Part shown: piece by piece, positions 9,032 through 16,393 of the stretch
Numbering within the stretch: the stretch's first letter is position 1
How the letters are laid out: each line of letters opens with the position of its first letter
NCBI RefSeq assembly: GCF_001612635.1
Contig: NZ_BDAV01000019.1
Span: 1 to 53,589 of the forward strand
Reading direction: 5' to 3'
Length of the DNA stretch: 53,589 nt
From: Nocardia africana NBRC 100379
GTDB taxonomy: Bacteria; Actinomycetota; Actinomycetes; Mycobacteriales; Mycobacteriaceae
Program-made: the position numbers and the translations under genes
Notes under the pieces: generated by a model
Databases searched by the model: none
What the model saw: only the letters and a program-made list of their open reading frames with translations
What the model was told of the DNA's origin: nothing

Positions 9032-9427
9032 TCATTCCGGTGGTCTGCGGGTGTCGCGGCGCAGTGGATGATCGGCGGGCACCTCGACCAGAACGATCGG
9101 GACGCCGTCCGGATCGCGCAGCCACATCTCGATCAGACCCCAGGGTTCGCGCACCGGCGACCGGTCGATCGGGATGCCGCGTGTCGCCAGCCCCGTGGCC
9201 GCGATGCTCGCGTTGCGCACCTGCAACCACACCGCGCCCGCGAATCCGGCCGGGGCCGCCTCGTCGCGTCCGTGCGCGGCCACCTCGATCAGCGATTGCC
9301 CGGCGAAGAACACCGTGCCGCCCGGATACTCCCGCGCGATCGCCAGCTCCAGCCCGTCTCGGTAGAACGCCAGCGTTCGTTCGTAGTCGCTCGGCCGCAG
9401 GATGATTCGACTGCTGAGGATGTCCAC
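9032..9427 (-). CDS. VOC (glyoxalase/dioxygenase fold) protein
   Basis: Protein of 131 aa with a single vicinal-oxygen-chelate domain: beta-alpha-beta repeats starting SSRIILRPSDYERTLAFYRDGLEL and ending MWLRDPDGVPIVLVEV. The C-terminal Glu of the ValGlu pair is a usual metal ligand in the family. It corresponds in place to Rv0546c between pit and menB. The GTG start is at 9427. Function is unassigned; a role in quinone metabolism is conjecture. Confidence 0.82.
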   Translation of the reverse strand: MDILSSRIILRPSDYERTLAFYRDGLELAIAREYPGGTVFFAGQSLIEVAAHGRDEAAPAGFAGAVWLQVRNASIAATGLATRGIPIDRSPVREPWGLIEMWLRDPDGVPIVLVEVPADHPLRRDTRRPPE

Positions 9428-9522
9428 GAATCGAGCCTAGAGGGAGGATGCCGCGCCGAGTGGCCGCTTCGCCGGGTCCGGATGCGAAGCGGCCCGGAAG
9501 TGGGCGGCCCGGAAGTAGGCGC

Positions 9523-10425
9523 TCAGAAGTAGTACGGGTAGGGACTCCAGTCCGGCGTGCGCTTCTCCAGGAACGCGTCGCGCCCCTCGATGGCCTCGTC
9601 GGTCATATACGCCAGGCGGGTGGCCTCACCGGCGAACAGCTGCTGGCCCACCAGGCCGTCGTCGGTCAGGTTGAACGCGTATTTGAGCATGCGCTGGGCC
9701 TGCGGCGATTTCGCCAGGATGTCGGCGGTCCATTCCAGTGCCTCGTCCTCGAGCCGGTCGTGGTCGACGACCGCGTTCACCGCGCCCATGTGATGCATCT
9801 GCTCGGCGGTGTACGGGCGGCCCAGGAAGAAGATCTCCCGGGCGAATTTCTGCCCGACCATCTTCGCCAGGTAGGCACTGCCGTAGCCGCCGTCGAAGCT
9901 GCCGACATCGGCGTCGGTCTGCTTGAACCGGGCGTGCTCCCGGCTGGCCAGGGTCAGGTCGCAGACCACGTGCAGGCTGTGCCCGCCACCGGCCGCCCAG
10001 CCGTTGACCAGCGCGATGACCACCTTCGGCATGAACCGGATCAGCCGCTGCACCTCGAGGATGTGCAGGCGCCCGGCGCGGGCCTTGTCGACGGTGTCGG
10101 CGGTCTCGCCGTCGGCGTACTGGTATCCGCTGCGCCCGCGGATGCGCTGATCGCCGCCGGAGCAGAATGCCCATCCGCCGTCCTTCGGGCTGGGGCCGTT
10201 CCCGGTGAGCAGGACCGCGCCCACATCCGGCGTCATCCGCGCGTGGTCGAGCGCGCGGTACAGCTCGTCGACGGTGTGCGGCCGGAAGGCGTTGCGCACC
10301 TCCGGACGATCGAAGGCCACGCGCACGGTGCCCTGTTCGATGTGCCGGTGGTAGGTGATGTCGGTCAGGTCCTCGAAACCCGCCACGGGCTCCCAGAGTT
10401 TCGGATTGAACGTCACCCGAGCCAT
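9523..10425 (-). CDS. menB: 1,4-Dihydroxy-2-naphthoyl-CoA synthase
   Basis: Crotonase-fold enzyme (about 300 aa) that cyclises o-succinylbenzoyl-CoA to DHNA-CoA. Visible are the oxyanion-hole strand FCSGGDQRIRG, the GWAAGGGHSLHVVCDLTLAS block and DVGSFDGGYGSAYLAKMVG, all diagnostic of MenB rather than a generic enoyl-CoA hydratase. The C-terminus WSPYPYYF is also typical. Three ATGs lie close together; I prefer the one at 10425 (MARVTF) because GGGG lies 6 bases upstream. It is divergent from a thioesterase gene across about 140 bp. Confidence 0.95.
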   Translation of the reverse strand: MARVTFNPKLWEPVAGFEDLTDITYHRHIEQGTVRVAFDRPEVRNAFRPHTVDELYRALDHARMTPDVGAVLLTGNGPSPKDGGWAFCSGGDQRIRGRSGYQYADGETADTVDKARAGRLHILEVQRLIRFMPKVVIALVNGWAAGGGHSLHVVCDLTLASREHARFKQTDADVGSFDGGYGSAYLAKMVGQKFAREIFFLGRPYTAEQMHHMGAVNAVVDHDRLEDEALEWTADILAKSPQAQRMLKYAFNLTDDGLVGQQLFAGEATRLAYMTDEAIEGRDAFLEKRTPDWSPYPYYF

Positions 10426-10567
10426 CATGCACCCCATCCGTCACCGGCTGTTCGCCTATACCGACGCGGGCCGTCGGCAACGTGACGTTCGTCCGGAACG
10501 TCGCGAGACCGGAGAGCTACCGACGGGTTGGGTTGGACAGTGTAAGAACTGGCGTTACCGTGCAGGT

Positions 10568-11224
10568 ATGAGTGAGCGCGCGGAGCCGGCGATCGATACC
10601 AGTGCGGTCGATGCCGATCGCTACGAGAAGCACGGCGGATTTCCCAAGGTGGAGGAGGCCGAACTCGGCGCGAACTACGCGCCGTTTCTGGAGGCGATGC
10701 GCACCCTCCAGGACCTCACCGTCTCCGTCGACTGTCCCGACGAGGTGTTCGGCCAGGCGCTCGCTCACGCAAACGCGCTGGTCGAACTGCTCGAGCCCTA
10801 TCGCGCACCGGAATTGCAGGGCCCCGCGGGGCGGGTGCCGGCCCTGCCGGGACGCGGCAGCCTGCTGCTGCCGCCGTGGGTGATGACCGAGGCCGGTCCG
10901 ACCGGTGTCCGGATGCGCGGCGAATTCCGCCGGTATCACCTCGGCGGCAACAACGCCGTGCACGGTGGCGTGCTGCCGCTGCTGTTCGACGATCTGTTCG
11001 GCTCGCTCGTGCACTACGCGGGACGGCCGATCAGCCGTACCGCGTTTCTGCACGTCAACTACCGTCAGGTGACTCCGCTGGAGACGCCGCTGACGGTCGA
11101 GGGAACCGTCGATCGGGTGGAAGGACGCAAGACTTTCGTGTCCGCGCGACTGCGCGACGAATCCGAAACGTTGCTCGCCGATTGTGAAGGGCTCATGGTG
11201 CAGTTGCTGCCCTGGCAGCCGTAG
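10568..11224 (+). CDS. PaaI-like hotdog thioesterase
   Basis: Protein of 218 aa. Its C-terminal two thirds is a hotdog fold with the motif GNNAVHGGVLPLLFDDLFG, where HGG and the following acidic residue form the usual PaaI/YbgC catalytic site. The N-terminal 80 residues are a helical extension. The frame is open further upstream, but ATG 10568 (MSERAEP) avoids overlap with menB. The gene is divergent from menB and two genes before menD. Menaquinone synthesis needs a DHNA-CoA hydrolase of this fold, so a MenI-like role is attractive; that is inference. Confidence 0.8.
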   Translation: MSERAEPAIDTSAVDADRYEKHGGFPKVEEAELGANYAPFLEAMRTLQDLTVSVDCPDEVFGQALAHANALVELLEPYRAPELQGPAGRVPALPGRGSLLLPPWVMTEAGPTGVRMRGEFRRYHLGGNNAVHGGVLPLLFDDLFGSLVHYAGRPISRTAFLHVNYRQVTPLETPLTVEGTVDRVEGRKTFVSARLRDESETLLADCEGLMVQLLPWQP

Positions 11225-11311
11225 TCGGCAAGAGGACGGTGTGTCCGGTGCGTCCGATGCGTATAGTTACCCGCGCTCGCTCATCGAAAAACTATCCGGA
11301 GGAACCTGAAA

Positions 11312-11758
11312 GTGGTTGCAGCACTGTCTGAATCCCTGCTCGATGACGCCAAACGCCCGGCCTTCCTGGCCGACGCCCAGGAGGTTCTGGATGCGGAGGT
11401 GTCGGATAAGGGGGGTGCATCGGGCCTGGCCGTGAAGGGCGGCTACGCCGCGGTGAAGAAGGTCAGCCCGACCATCGTCTCGGACGCGCTGGAGTCGTTC
11501 GCACCCAAGTTCGTCGAGCGGCTGGAACCGTACTGGGCGCAGTACCAGGCGGCGGGTAGCGGCTCGTTTGCCGATCTGCTGGTCGCCAACTCCGACGAGG
11601 TTGCCGAGTCGCTGCTCGCGGTGACCGACGCTCGTGCCGAGGCCTCGTCGCGTCCGGCGCTGAAGAAGGCGTACTCGTCGCTGCGTTCGTCGGCGAAAAA
11701 GCATGTGGTCGAGGCGCTCCCGCGCGTCGGCGACCTGGTCCAGCGGCACGCCGGCTGA
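11312..11758 (+). CDS. Uncharacterised actinobacterial protein, 148 aa
   Basis: Helix-rich soluble protein that I cannot assign functionally. It starts with GTG 11312 behind GGAGGAA and has two recognisable blocks, LLDDAKRPAFLADAQEVLDAEV and VKGGYAAVKKVSPTIVSDALESFAPKF, with a basic C-terminal helix. It lacks a signal peptide or membrane span. A strong terminator follows, so it is expressed separately from menD. Confidence 0.8.
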   Translation: MVAALSESLLDDAKRPAFLADAQEVLDAEVSDKGGASGLAVKGGYAAVKKVSPTIVSDALESFAPKFVERLEPYWAQYQAAGSGSFADLLVANSDEVAESLLAVTDARAEASSRPALKKAYSSLRSSAKKHVVEALPRVGDLVQRHAG

Positions 11759-11779
11759 GTTGCGGTTCCGCGACCTCGT

Positions 11780-11821
11780 CGTTCGGCATCCGGATGGAGT
11801 GTGATCCCCGGATGCCGAACG
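11780..11821 (+). terminator. 14-bp perfect hairpin terminator
   Basis: Arms 11780-11793 (CGTTCGGCATCCGG) and 11808-11821 are perfectly complementary around a 14-base loop, 22 bp after the stop of the upstream gene and before menD. Confidence 0.8.
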
Positions 11822-11922
11822 GCGGGGGGCCGCGGTGAAAATCAGCCTGGAAAACCTCACTCGAAAGCCGGTGTGAGCGGGTCGACGTCCCCTCCGGCCG
11901 GAAGGTCTGACAGTCTGGGGAT

Positions 11923-13545
11923 GTGAATCCATCGACAGCACAGGCCCAGGTCGTGGTGGACGAGCTGGTGCGCGGGGGTGTGCGCGACGTCGTGCTGTGC
12001 CCGGGCTCGCGCAACGCGCCGCTGGCCTTCGCGCTGCAGGCGGCTGATGCGGCGGGGCGGCTGCGACTGCATATGCGCATCGACGAGCGGACCGCCGGAT
12101 TCCTCGCGGTCGGCATGGCCGTATCCACCGGGGCGCCGGTGCCGGTGGTGATGACCTCGGGCACCGCGGTGGCCAACCTCGGGCCCGCGGTGCTGGAGGC
12201 GAACTACGCCCGGCAGCCCCTGATCGTGCTCAGCGCCAACCGTCCCTACGAGATGCTGGGCAGCGGCGCCAATCAGACGGTGGAGCAGTTCGGCCTGTTC
12301 GGCAGTCAGGTGCGGGCCGCGATCAGCTTGGGCCTGGCCGAAGCGGAACCGGACTACCGCAGCCAGAACAGTGTGTGGCGGGCCGCGGTCTGCCGCGTCC
12401 TGGCCGCCGCGCGCGGCACCCGGTCCGGCAACGCCGGGCCCGTGCACTTCGACATCCCGCTGCGGGAACCGCTGGTTCCCGATGCCGTTGCCGGCGAGCC
12501 GATTCCGGCCGGACGCACCGGTGACACACCATGGACCGAGACCCGGTACGCGACCCTGGACGTACCGCTGGAGATCGACCTGACGCCCGATACCGTCGTC
12601 ATCTCCGGTCACGGCGCGGGCTACCGCGCCGAACTGTCCCAACTGCCCACGGTTGCCGAACCCACCGCGGCGCTGCCCGGTCCGGCCCTGCATCCGCTGG
12701 CGCTGCCGTTGCTGAAGCCGCGGCAGGCGATCATCACCGGACGGCCCACCCTGCATCGGCAGGTGTCGAAGGTGCTGGCCGATCCGGACGTGACCGTCTT
12801 CGCCCTGACCACCGGACCGCGCTGGCCCGATGTCTCCGGCAATGTCGTCGGCACCGGCACCCGCGCGGTCACCTCCGGGGCGCCGCGTCCGGAATGGCTC
12901 GAGCAGTGCCGCGAACTCGATGCGATGGCCTGTCGCGCGATCCGGACGGAACTGGCCCGTCACCCCAAGCCGACCGGCCTGCATGTGGCCTCGGTGGTGA
13001 TGGACGCCCTGCGCGAGGGCGACCAGCTACTGCTCGGCGCGTCGAATCCGGTGCGGGACGCGGCGCTGGTGTCGCATCCGCGTCCCGGCGTGAAGGTGCT
13101 GTCCAACCGGGGTGTGGCCGGTATCGACGGCACGGTGTCCACCGCGGTGGGCGCGGCGTTGAGTCATCCCGGGCGCACCTTCGCGCTGATCGGCGACCTG
13201 ACCTTCCTGCACGATGCCTCCGGCCTGCTGATCGGCCCGGGGGAGCCGCGTCCGGCGGATCTGACCATCGTGGTCGCGAACGACGACGGCGGCGGCATCT
13301 TCGAACTACTCGAACAGGGCGATCCGCAGTACGCCGGCGTCTTCGAGCGCATTTTCGGCACTCCGCACGGGATGGATCTGGCAGCGCTGTGCGCCGCCTA
13401 CCGGATTCCGCATCGGCAGGTCGATCCGGCCGAGTTGGCGGTGGAATTGACCGGGCACGCCCACGGCATTCGCGTGCTGGAGGTCGCGACCGAGCGATCC
13501 AGCCTGCGCGAGTTGCATGCCGCGGTGCGCGCCGGCATCGAATAG
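11923..13545 (+). CDS. menD: SEPHCHC synthase (2-succinyl-5-enolpyruvyl-6-hydroxy-3-cyclohexene-1-carboxylate synthase)
   Basis: ThDP enzyme (540 aa) that joins isochorismate and 2-oxoglutarate in the first committed step of menaquinone synthesis. N-terminal PYR domain motifs are VLCPGSRNAPLAFAL and the catalytic-Glu segment RIDERTAGFLAVGMA. The C-terminal ThDP/Mg site is GDLTFLHDASGLL near residue 424, followed by VVANDDGGGIFELLEQG. GTG 11923 is the start; length agrees with mycobacterial MenD. The menC, menH and menF genes that often adjoin menD are not in the window. Confidence 0.95.
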   Translation: MNPSTAQAQVVVDELVRGGVRDVVLCPGSRNAPLAFALQAADAAGRLRLHMRIDERTAGFLAVGMAVSTGAPVPVVMTSGTAVANLGPAVLEANYARQPLIVLSANRPYEMLGSGANQTVEQFGLFGSQVRAAISLGLAEAEPDYRSQNSVWRAAVCRVLAAARGTRSGNAGPVHFDIPLREPLVPDAVAGEPIPAGRTGDTPWTETRYATLDVPLEIDLTPDTVVISGHGAGYRAELSQLPTVAEPTAALPGPALHPLALPLLKPRQAIITGRPTLHRQVSKVLADPDVTVFALTTGPRWPDVSGNVVGTGTRAVTSGAPRPEWLEQCRELDAMACRAIRTELARHPKPTGLHVASVVMDALREGDQLLLGASNPVRDAALVSHPRPGVKVLSNRGVAGIDGTVSTAVGAALSHPGRTFALIGDLTFLHDASGLLIGPGEPRPADLTIVVANDDGGGIFELLEQGDPQYAGVFERIFGTPHGMDLAALCAAYRIPHRQVDPAELAVELTGHAHGIRVLEVATERSSLRELHAAVRAGIE

Positions 13546-13561
13546 AGCGCGAACCCGTAGG

Positions 13562-13765
13562 TCAGTAGCCGGCCTCGGGCTCGTCGTACTCGTCGTCGAG
13601 GGGGACGGGGATCGCCTGCTCGATGAGGTCGGCCTCGGCGGCTTCGCGATCGACGGTGGGTGCGTCGAACTCGGGTTCGTCCGGCGTCACCTCGAGATTC
13701 TGATCCAGCTGATCGGCCTCCGGAACCATGTCGACGGAGGTGGTGTCGATGGTGGGATCGGTCAT
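13562..13765 (-). CDS. Small acidic hypothetical protein (67 aa)
   Basis: Very acidic protein, largely disordered in appearance: MTDPTIDTTSVDM, then many D/E residues, ending DDEYDEPEAGY. ATG 13765 has a good GGAAGGGAG Shine-Dalgarno sequence 5-6 bases upstream. The frame continues upstream only as an antisense artefact of the next gene. It ends 16 bp from the convergent menD stop. The codon bias and strong RBS make it a probable real gene. No function recognised. Confidence 0.65.
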   Translation of the reverse strand: MTDPTIDTTSVDMVPEADQLDQNLEVTPDEPEFDAPTVDREAAEADLIEQAIPVPLDDEYDEPEAGY

Positions 13766-13949
13766 CGGTTGCTCCCTTCCGCTCGGGGGTCCGACTTGCC
13801 GGATACCGCGATCCGGCACTGTCGAGGATGCCCTCGCCGCGTCCGCCTGGCAACCCGTCCGCGCCCGGCCACCGATGAATCCGGGTGGCTTCTCCCGTCT
13901 CTTCTGTGGGTGCCTGTGCCGGTACAGGCCGTATTCGGAGGAGGACCAC

Positions 13950-14521
13950 ATGGCGACACCCCACTTCGATCTGGAGAGCGGGATGCGATGGTCGAGATCA
14001 TCAGCGGTATCGGCGCGGAAGATCTGACCGCGGCGACCCCGAGCCCGGGCGTCACCGTGCGGGATCTGCTGTTCCACGTCATCGGCTTCACCGAGGCGTT
14101 CCGGCAGGGCGCCACCAAGGAGGGCATCGGTCGTTCCGCGCCGCCCGGCCAGGCGCCGGATGCCGACCTGCCCGCCGGGTGGAGTGAGCTGATCACCACG
14201 CAGTTGAAAGCGCTCACCGAGGCGTGGCGCGACCCGGCCGCCTGGGAGGGCGAGACCGAGGTCGGCGGCGTCACCGCTCCGGCGCCGGCCATGGCCGGAT
14301 TCGCCCTGAACGAGGTCGTGATGCACAGCTGGGATCTGGCCCGCGCCACCGGCCGCCGCTTCGAGCCCGCCGACAAGGATGTGGCGGTGCTGCTGGAGCA
14401 GTTTCGCGATACGCCGCGCGAAGGCACGCCGGGTCTCTTCGGCCCGGTGATCGAGGTTCCCGCCGATGCCTCACGGTGGGAGCGCCTGCTCGGCCTGACC
14501 GGCCGCGACCCGTACCGGTAG
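13950..14521 (+). pseudogene. TIGR03086/maleylpyruvate-isomerase-like protein, apparent N-terminal frameshift
   Basis: The downstream frame (ATG 13988 to 14521, about 177 aa) encodes a DinB-like/TIGR03086 metal-binding protein: AATPSPGVTVRDLLFHVIG, then NEVVMHSWDLARATGRRF with its conserved histidine, and a C-terminal helix ending GLTGRDPYR. The only good Shine-Dalgarno (GGAGGAGGA, 13937-13945) precedes an ATG at 13950 in another frame. That frame encodes MATPHFDLESG, the expected family N-terminus, so one base appears lost near 13979-13983. Either a real frameshift, a sequencing error, or a truncated product from 13988 explains this. Confidence 0.6.
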
Positions 14522-14616
14522 GGCTGAGTGCTCCGATCGCCGACGACCCCGGATCCGCCACGGCCGAAGCGGGCCTACGCCTCCGATCCTGCCCTCGGAT
14601 TCGTCGGGCGAAGTTC

Positions 14617-15228
14617 TCACCGGGTGAACAAACCTGCGGTCGCCGCTGTCGCCGCGGCGTCGGCGGCCGTCACCGCCACCGCATCGTCGATCGGGTCACC
14701 GGAAATCAGGAAGCGGTAGTACAGCGGGGCGGAGACGGCGGAAACGACTGCGCGCGCATCGGTTCCGGAGTCGAGTTCGCCACGGTCGATCGCGGCCGCG
14801 ACGCACGGCTCCCACTCGGTGATCCGCACGTCGTAGAACCGGTGCAGGGCGGCGGTGGTTTCCGGATCGCAGATGGCCGCGGCCACAAGGGCTTTGAACA
14901 GCGGACCCTGGCGCGGGTCGGTCAGGGTGCGCACGACGAGGCGCGCGTTGGCGGTGAGGTCGCCGCGCAGCGATCCGGTATCGGCATGCGGCAGTGAGGT
15001 TTCCGCCATGTCGGTGAGCATGTCCGCCATCAGCCCGGCCGGGGTACGCCAGCGGCGGTAGACAGTGGTCTTGCCGACCTCCGCGCGGGCCGCCACCTCG
15101 GCAAGGTCGAGTTCGGCGAAGCCTCGTTCGGCCAGCAGATCCCCGGCCGCGCGCAGGACGGATTCGCGGACCCGGGCCGTGCGACCGCCCGGGCGCACCG
15201 AACCGGGTGCGGCGGTGTCCGAGCTCAT
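14617..15228 (-). CDS. TetR/AcrR family transcriptional regulator
   Basis: Protein of 203 aa with a TetR N-terminal helix-turn-helix: ESVLRAAGDLLAERGF, then LAEVAARAEVGKTTVYRRWRTPAGLM. A helical ligand-binding C-terminus follows, rich in Ala near the end. It is divergent from the aldo-keto reductase gene, with 83 bp between the start codons containing inverted repeats. Local repression of itself and the reductase is the likely role, by analogy with this common arrangement. Confidence 0.9.
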   Translation of the reverse strand: MSSDTAAPGSVRPGGRTARVRESVLRAAGDLLAERGFAELDLAEVAARAEVGKTTVYRRWRTPAGLMADMLTDMAETSLPHADTGSLRGDLTANARLVVRTLTDPRQGPLFKALVAAAICDPETTAALHRFYDVRITEWEPCVAAAIDRGELDSGTDARAVVSAVSAPLYYRFLISGDPIDDAVAVTAADAAATAATAGLFTR

Positions 15229-15239
15229 AACGGTCCTCC

Positions 15240-15289
15240 AGTTTCATTAGTGTCGCATCGAGTGTATCGTCTGCGGTATTAATGAAACT
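15240..15289. promoter_or_regulatory. Inverted-repeat operator in the TetR/AKR gap
   Basis: AGTTTCATTA (15240-15249) is repeated exactly in inverse as TAATGAAACT (15280-15289), 30 bases apart, in the divergent intergenic region. The AT-rich arms stand out from the GC-rich surroundings and are good candidates for TetR binding. Confidence 0.6.
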
Positions 15290-15311
15290 TCAGTTCCGTT
15301 AGGGGTTGATC

Positions 15312-16352
15312 ATGGACTATCGTCGACTGGGTGCCTCGGGTCTGCTCGTTCCGGCTCTCAGCTTCGGGGCGGGCACGTTCGGTGGCCGGGGCGAGCTGTT
15401 CGGCGCGTGGGGCGATACCGACGCCCAGCAGGCGCGCCGGATGGTCGATGTGGCGCTGGAGGCCGGCGTCACGATGTTCGACACCGCAGACGTGTACTCC
15501 GACGGCGCCTCGGAAGAGATCCTGGGCCGCGCGATTCGAGGCCGCCGGGATCGAGTTCTGCTGTCCACCAAGGCGGGCCTGCCCACCGGGCCCGGGGCCG
15601 CCGAGGCGGGATCGGGACGCTCCCGGCTGATCACGGCCGTCGACGCGGCGCTGCGCCGGCTCGACACCGACTACATCGATCTGTTCCAGCTGCACGCCTT
15701 CGACGCCGCGACGCCGGTCGAGGAGGTGCTGGACACCCTCGCGGAACTGGTGCGCGCCGGGAAGATCCGCTATCTGGGCGCCTCCAACTTCGCGGGCTGG
15801 CAGCTCATGAAATCGCTGGCCGCGGCCGACCGCGGCGGCCATCCGCGCTACGTCGCCCATCAGGTCTACTACTCGCTCGTCGGCCGCGACTACGAATGGG
15901 AGCTGATGCCGCTCGGCCGTGACCAGGGCGTCGGCGCGATGGTGTGGAGCCCGCTGGGGTGGGGCCGGCTGACCGGCAAGATCCGGCGCGGACAACCACT
16001 TCCGGCGGGCAGCCGGCTGCACCGCACCGCCGAGGCCGGACCGCCGGTGAACGACGAACTGCTCTACGACGTCGTGGACGTGCTCGACGAACTCGCTGCC
16101 GAAACCGGGAAATCCGTCCCGCAGATCGCCCTGAACTGGCTGCTCTCCCGCCCGACCGTCGCGACGGTCATCGTCGGCGCCCGCAACGAGGAACAGCTGC
16201 GCCAGAACCTCGGCGCGGTCGGCTGGCAGCTCGACGCCGACCAGCTGGCGCGGCTGGACAAGGTCAGCGCCGTGACGCCGCCGTATCCGTACTACCCCTA
16301 CTACCGGCTGCCGGATTTCGCACGGCTCAACCCGCCCGTCGTCGCCGCGTAG
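15312..16352 (+). CDS. Aldo/keto reductase
   Basis: NAD(P)H-dependent oxidoreductase of 346 aa. It shows the AKR barrel signatures: LSFGAGTFGG at the N-terminus, FDTADVYSDGASEEILG with the catalytic Asp and Tyr, LLSTKAG with the catalytic Lys, and DLFQLHAFD with the catalytic His. The NADP-binding loop VATVIVGARNEEQL is near residue 280. ATG 15312 follows AGGGG at the right spacing; a TTG two codons earlier is less likely. Its substrate is unknown. The adjacent TetR gene suggests induction by a small molecule. Confidence 0.92.
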   Translation: MDYRRLGASGLLVPALSFGAGTFGGRGELFGAWGDTDAQQARRMVDVALEAGVTMFDTADVYSDGASEEILGRAIRGRRDRVLLSTKAGLPTGPGAAEAGSGRSRLITAVDAALRRLDTDYIDLFQLHAFDAATPVEEVLDTLAELVRAGKIRYLGASNFAGWQLMKSLAAADRGGHPRYVAHQVYYSLVGRDYEWELMPLGRDQGVGAMVWSPLGWGRLTGKIRRGQPLPAGSRLHRTAEAGPPVNDELLYDVVDVLDELAAETGKSVPQIALNWLLSRPTVATVIVGARNEEQLRQNLGAVGWQLDADQLARLDKVSAVTPPYPYYPYYRLPDFARLNPPVVAA

Positions 16353-16393
16353 CGAGCGACTCGGTACAGCCGCGTAGCGAGCGGCTCAGTACA
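16344..16393. repeat. 25-bp tandem duplication across two convergent stop codons
   Basis: Two adjacent 25-bp copies (16344-16368 and 16369-16393) differ at only two positions. The first contains the aldo-keto reductase stop, the second the nitrate reductase stop. It looks like a short tandem duplication in the convergent tail region. Confidence 0.7.
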
